Part shown: one piece after another, positions 20,636-23,693 of the stretch
How positions within the stretch are numbered: position 1 is the stretch's first letter
How the letters are laid out: the number at the start of each line of letters is the position of its first letter
DNA from: a virus
DNA: 23,693 bases
Strand: one strand, 5' to 3'
Virus record (IMG/VR): IMGVR_UViG_3300030450_002234
Location: 1 to 23,693 of that record
Made by a program: the position numbers and the translations under genes
Notes under the pieces: generated by a model
Databases searched by the model: none
Seen by the model: the letters and a program-made list of their open reading frames with translations, nothing else
What the model was told of the DNA's origin: nothing

Positions 20636-21627
20636 TATCTATACAAACTTATATTTCTTGTTACTGAATTTGTTTCTTCCATGCCCTCATTGTACACTTC
20701 TATTTCCCATTGATCATCTGCTGTCATTGAAGAACCTTGAAACCTTACTTGCAATCCACCTAAACCACCCCAATTATCCAGACCACCTGTAACAATTTCA
20801 TCAGTTTCTTCTTCTCCAAACAGTTTATCATTACCATAATATTCAACTTTGCATTTAGCAGTACCATAAGCACCACCTGTTGTGCAAGTAATACGCAGTA
20901 AATCATACCCATTATGCCCACCATAAAACTCTCCTGCTGTTTCTACTAAATACATTGAACCACTTCTAGTAATCTCTCTTATTGAACCTTGACTATCCTT
21001 ATTATCTATCTCAAAAGAAAGTTTAATATGTCCTGCGTTTAATTTATCAACTAATCCTGTACCCTCTGCATTTGTCAGCATATCCATGAAAAACTGTGCT
21101 TCTTCTGACATTGGGTCTTTGGATCTAATCAGATTCGCTGCTGTTAAATAACAAGTTGCTTTAATTATAACAGGGTCATATTCAGGTGCTAAACCACTTG
21201 CTGCACCCTCTTTAATCTGTGTTGATTTAGGTAAAGGCATCTGAAATCTTGCGTCTAATAGGTTATTTAATTCCATAGAAGCATTGACTAATTGTTGGTC
21301 AATAAATGTTGCAAAATCTACACCTGTTTCAAATACTTGTTCATTTATAGTAGTAGATGAATAATTGCTATTATAATATTCTAATTGATTTGTTGCAGAA
21401 GCATAAAACCATTCTCCATTTGAATCAACTGCACCACTTGTTGATTGTGCTGCTGCGATTTCTTCACCATTGATAAACAATGTATCTACATAACCACAAT
21501 CTCTAAATAAATGCAGATTCCCTGATGTTAATGTAGGATATATTTGGGTTTTCTGATCAAAATCACCAAAGTTATTAAAGTAGTTCTTTAAGTCAGATTG
21601 ACTTGCATATTTAAAATTAGTCGCCAT
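20635..21627 (-). CDS. Head-tail adaptor with extra domains
   Basis: This 330-aa protein begins FKYASQSDLKNYFNNFGDFD, has a helical core (FATFIDQQLVNASMELNNLL, DARFQMPLP), and VIIKATCYLTAANLIRSKDP with SEEAQFF. That core is the pattern of head-tail connectors such as the DUF1320/gp36 and gp6 types (YA...DL.., NAS.E.N..LDARF..PLP). Those are usually 100-150 aa. Here a beta-rich insert is seen at about 30-100 and a C-terminal extension of about 120 aa (RITCTTGGAYGTAKCKVEYY, WGGLGGLQVRFQGSSM). It would bind below the portal. It follows the 26-aa basic peptide with the AGGAAA ribosome site inside that gene. Confidence 0.75.
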   Translation of the reverse strand: MATNFKYASQSDLKNYFNNFGDFDQKTQIYPTLTSGNLHLFRDCGYVDTLFINGEEIAAAQSTSGAVDSNGEWFYASATNQLEYYNSNYSSTTINEQVFETGVDFATFIDQQLVNASMELNNLLDARFQMPLPKSTQIKEGAASGLAPEYDPVIIKATCYLTAANLIRSKDPMSEEAQFFMDMLTNAEGTGLVDKLNAGHIKLSFEIDNKDSQGSIREITRSGSMYLVETAGEFYGGHNGYDLLRITCTTGGAYGTAKCKVEYYGNDKLFGEEETDEIVTGGLDNWGGLGGLQVRFQGSSMTADDQWEIEVYNEGMEETNSVTRNISLYR

Positions 21628-21630
21628 ATT

Positions 21631-21711
21631 CTATTTCCTTTTCTTTGGCTTCGTTTTAGGCTTTCTTGGTCTGCCTTTTTTACTTCCATATGTTCCTTTG
21701 CCTTTGGGCAT
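21631..21711 (-). CDS. 26-aa highly basic peptide
   Basis: I translated this by hand. ATG at 21711 follows AAGGAG at five bases. The protein is MPKGKGTYGSKKGRPRKPKT, then KPKKRK and a stop. Thirteen of 26 residues are Lys or Arg. An AT-hook-like GRPRKP is present, so it could bind DNA in the capsid. Peptides starting MPKGKGTYGSK.GRP occur in many phage genomes near virion genes, to my recollection, though their role is not known to me. It stands between a virion protein and the adaptor. Confidence 0.65.
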   Translation of the reverse strand: MPKGKGTYGSKKGRPRKPKTKPKKRK

Positions 21712-21720
21712 AATCTCTCC

Positions 21721-23277
21721 TTATGAGTAAATAACCAATGTTAATTCAGCATCTTTATGAGTATTTGTTGAACGCCCTGAAATGCTCCCAACCATATTAG
21801 AATTGTTTGCTTCTCTTGTTGGTATCCCTGAATGAACTGAACCATAATTAAATGCTGTTTTAAATTCTGCTCTGTATAATCCTGTAATATCAACAATAGC
21901 ACTATCATAATCAATAGTTCCTCTACCAATATCTCCAACCAAATTCCCATTACCATCATCAATTAGCATGTGTTTTGTGTTTTTGATTTTCTTACCACTT
22001 TTGACATCTGTTGTTGTTTCTGTTGGGAATCTTGTTGGTACAGGCGTTTCATGATCACCTGTATCTGGAACATTACCAATACCCCAAGGTTCATTGGAAC
22101 TATCTGCATCATCAACCAATAAAAGAGTATCACCATCAACCCACTTTTTAGCACTAAATCTTACATCACCATTTACAATTTCTACTTTATAATCTAAATT
22201 TGCATCTACAAATGCTTGATTAATTAAAGATATAACCTTACCCCATGATACATCAGAAGAATCTGTTGTAAATTCTATATCAGAAGATGTAGCAGAAGCA
22301 CCTGAAACTTTGTTTGTGATTCTAAAAGCATAAGCAGTAGATGCTACAAGTCCTGTTGAATCTGATGAACTAACAGATACACCTAAATTCTGATATGCAC
22401 CATGTTCTGGAAATTGAATAGCAACAGATCCCGGAACTATCCCTCTTGATGCTGTTCCCTCTGTTGAACCTCTTGGAACTTCTCCACTATCTCCAAGCAA
22501 CATACCTTTAAATCTACCATTAGCATCGGTTCTAATATTTACACCAGTATCATCTTCTGTCCCTTTATTATGTAAATGAGTTCCTGCATACATATATAAA
22601 TCTGCACCTGCTGTCAATGTTTGTGCTGTATATCCTAAAACACCTCTTTCAACTGTTAATGCAGTTGCACTATCTACTGACACAACCTTAAAAACATCAT
22701 CTGTGCTTAAATCAAAAAATACATAATCCCCTGCTCTAAACTTTTCTGCAAAATTATCTACTGCTATTGCAGTTGCTGTTGCATTATCTTCTCCATCTAT
22801 ATTTGCAGTAGTATCACCACCTCTTGCAGATGTTGATGACAATGCTGTTGAAACTTTATCTGATGCTAATGCTAATGCAGAAGTATCTCCCAATGCTGCT
22901 GAATTTAATTCACTATAATTGATTATTCGTAATTGATTTGAGAATATCATTTCACCTGCACCTAATAAAAATGTCATATAAGAAGTTTCATCTATACCAC
23001 TTGCTGTATCTGGTGCATCTGCTGCCCATGCAGTCGTTGTAAATTGTATCTCTGCACCTGTTGTTCCATGATTATAAATACAAAATGCTTTTGGTGCTGC
23101 TGATGAATTTGCTGATTTAGCAGATGGAGAGAATGAGTGCATTTCATAAAATTCACTTGCTACGCCTTGATCAAGAACATATTTTGTTACTTTTTCTTCT
23201 GTATAATTCTTTAAATTGGAAAATGAATTTGTTGTTCCATCTCCTGCTACTGTTAATGTTGTTTTTACATTCGCCAT
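21721..23277 (-). CDS. Virion structural protein (decoration/surface type)
   Basis: This 518-aa protein is rich in Ala, Ser, Thr and Asp and poor in Cys, as virion proteins are. It has beta-strand segments throughout. At about 178-230 there is AEKFRAGDYVFFDLSTDDVF, then KVVSVDSATALTVERGVLGY, a module (GD.v..D....V.SV....LTV.RG..G) seen in many phage structural proteins. The middle (TGLVASTAYAFRITNKVSGA) resembles a tail or capsid fibre domain. The end, AFNYGSVHSGIPTREANNSN, is not recognised. It comes just before head-tail connector genes. A role in head decoration or as a fibre is inferred. Ribosome site AGGGAG is good. Confidence 0.65.
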   Translation of the reverse strand: MANVKTTLTVAGDGTTNSFSNLKNYTEEKVTKYVLDQGVASEFYEMHSFSPSAKSANSSAAPKAFCIYNHGTTGAEIQFTTTAWAADAPDTASGIDETSYMTFLLGAGEMIFSNQLRIINYSELNSAALGDTSALALASDKVSTALSSTSARGGDTTANIDGEDNATATAIAVDNFAEKFRAGDYVFFDLSTDDVFKVVSVDSATALTVERGVLGYTAQTLTAGADLYMYAGTHLHNKGTEDDTGVNIRTDANGRFKGMLLGDSGEVPRGSTEGTASRGIVPGSVAIQFPEHGAYQNLGVSVSSSDSTGLVASTAYAFRITNKVSGASATSSDIEFTTDSSDVSWGKVISLINQAFVDANLDYKVEIVNGDVRFSAKKWVDGDTLLLVDDADSSNEPWGIGNVPDTGDHETPVPTRFPTETTTDVKSGKKIKNTKHMLIDDGNGNLVGDIGRGTIDYDSAIVDITGLYRAEFKTAFNYGSVHSGIPTREANNSNMVGSISGRSTNTHKDAELTLVIYS

Positions 23278-23287
23278 ATTTTCTCCC

Positions 23288-23693
23288 TTAAACTAAATGA
23301 TATTTTACTGTGATATTTATTGAATAATCTGAATTAACTGTTGAATCAGATCTAAAAAATGCTAAAATTACTTTCCCACTTGATACACTTGCTTCATCTA
23401 CTGTCCATGTTGATTTATATGCCTGTTCATTACCTGCATTGGTAACATCTGAATTATGTGCTAACAATTCTCCTCCTGTAAGACAAGATGTTGATCCACT
23501 ATTAAAAGTAAATGATTTTAAGTGCATTCTAGTAGTATCTCCTGTTGCATTGTCAGCACCCTCAAAAGATGTTACTGAATCAATAGAAATATTATCTGGA
23601 ACAAACCATAGCATTGGAACTATTTGTGAAGCATATTGACTACTTGTATTAGCAGTAGTGAATGTATCATCTGGGTCTGTTCCTGTTCCAAAA
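23288..23693 (-). CDS. Virion protein, C-terminal part (5' end outside window)
   Basis: The frame is open to the right edge (134 codons before the stop), reading FGTGTDPDDTFTTANTSSQY at the edge, then VPMLWFVPDNISIDSVTSFE, and ending SDYSINITVKYHLV. An internal ATG at 23614 is probably not the start, because the frame continues upstream without a stop and no ribosome site precedes that ATG. It is Ser/Thr/Asp-rich with alternating strands, as in phage receptor-binding or decoration proteins. The domain after NISIDSVTSFEGAD reads like a small jelly-roll. It lies just before another virion protein gene. The precise role is unknown. Confidence 0.65.
   Translation of the reverse strand, partial: FGTGTDPDDTFTTANTSSQYASQIVPMLWFVPDNISIDSVTSFEGADNATGDTTRMHLKSFTFNSGSTSCLTGGELLAHNSDVTNAGNEQAYKSTWTVDEASVSSGKVILAFFRSDSTVNSDYSINITVKYHLV

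Overview
The window looks like a contiguous piece of the genome of a tailed phage with a long non-contractile tail (siphovirus-like). It is AT-rich, roughly 30% GC by eye. Every gene I can support is on the minus strand, packed tightly, with ATGA or TAATG stop/start overlaps at most junctions. The AT-rich composition and lysine/asparagine-rich proteins would suit a phage of an AT-rich, possibly marine, bacterium. The host cannot be named from the sequence. No integrase, tRNA, CRISPR array, insertion sequence or endolysin gene was seen. Both ends cut through genes: a portal gene at the left and a virion protein gene at the right.

In the direction of transcription (right to left) there are three blocks. 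(1) 23693-10812, late structural block: a truncated virion protein, a 518-aa virion surface protein, a 26-aa basic peptide, a head-tail adaptor, a head-closure or tail-terminator candidate, the tail tube protein, two tail assembly chaperone frames joined by a probable -1 frameshift on a run of ten A, a short tape measure protein, a 1295-aa tail hub/tip protein ending in a dockerin-like repeat pair, two tail proteins and a small XhlA-like membrane protein. (2) 10706-4360, early/middle block: small unknown proteins, mini zinc proteins, an ERF-like single-strand annealing protein, a SpoVG-like protein with an SSB-like C-terminal tip, an Xre-type mini regulator, a DnaD/replisome-organizer-like protein, a PD-(D/E)XK nuclease-like protein, two small C5-cytosine DNA methyltransferases, several tiny membrane proteins, a RusA resolvase and a small HTH-like protein. 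(3) 4287-1, packaging block with an inserted modification cassette: a ParB-like protein, an FkbM-family methyltransferase, a 2-oxoglutarate/Fe(II) dioxygenase resembling the TET/JBP class, small terminase, large terminase and the start of an SPP1-type portal.

The most interesting hypothesis is that the two cytosine-C5 methyltransferases, the TET/JBP-like dioxygenase and the FkbM methyltransferase form a genome cytosine hypermodification pathway (C to 5mC to 5hmC to a capped product). ERF, the SpoVG-like protein, RusA and the nuclease-like protein would together form a recombination set feeding packaging by the terminase. Most domain assignments rest on motifs that are visible. The pathway assembly is inference.
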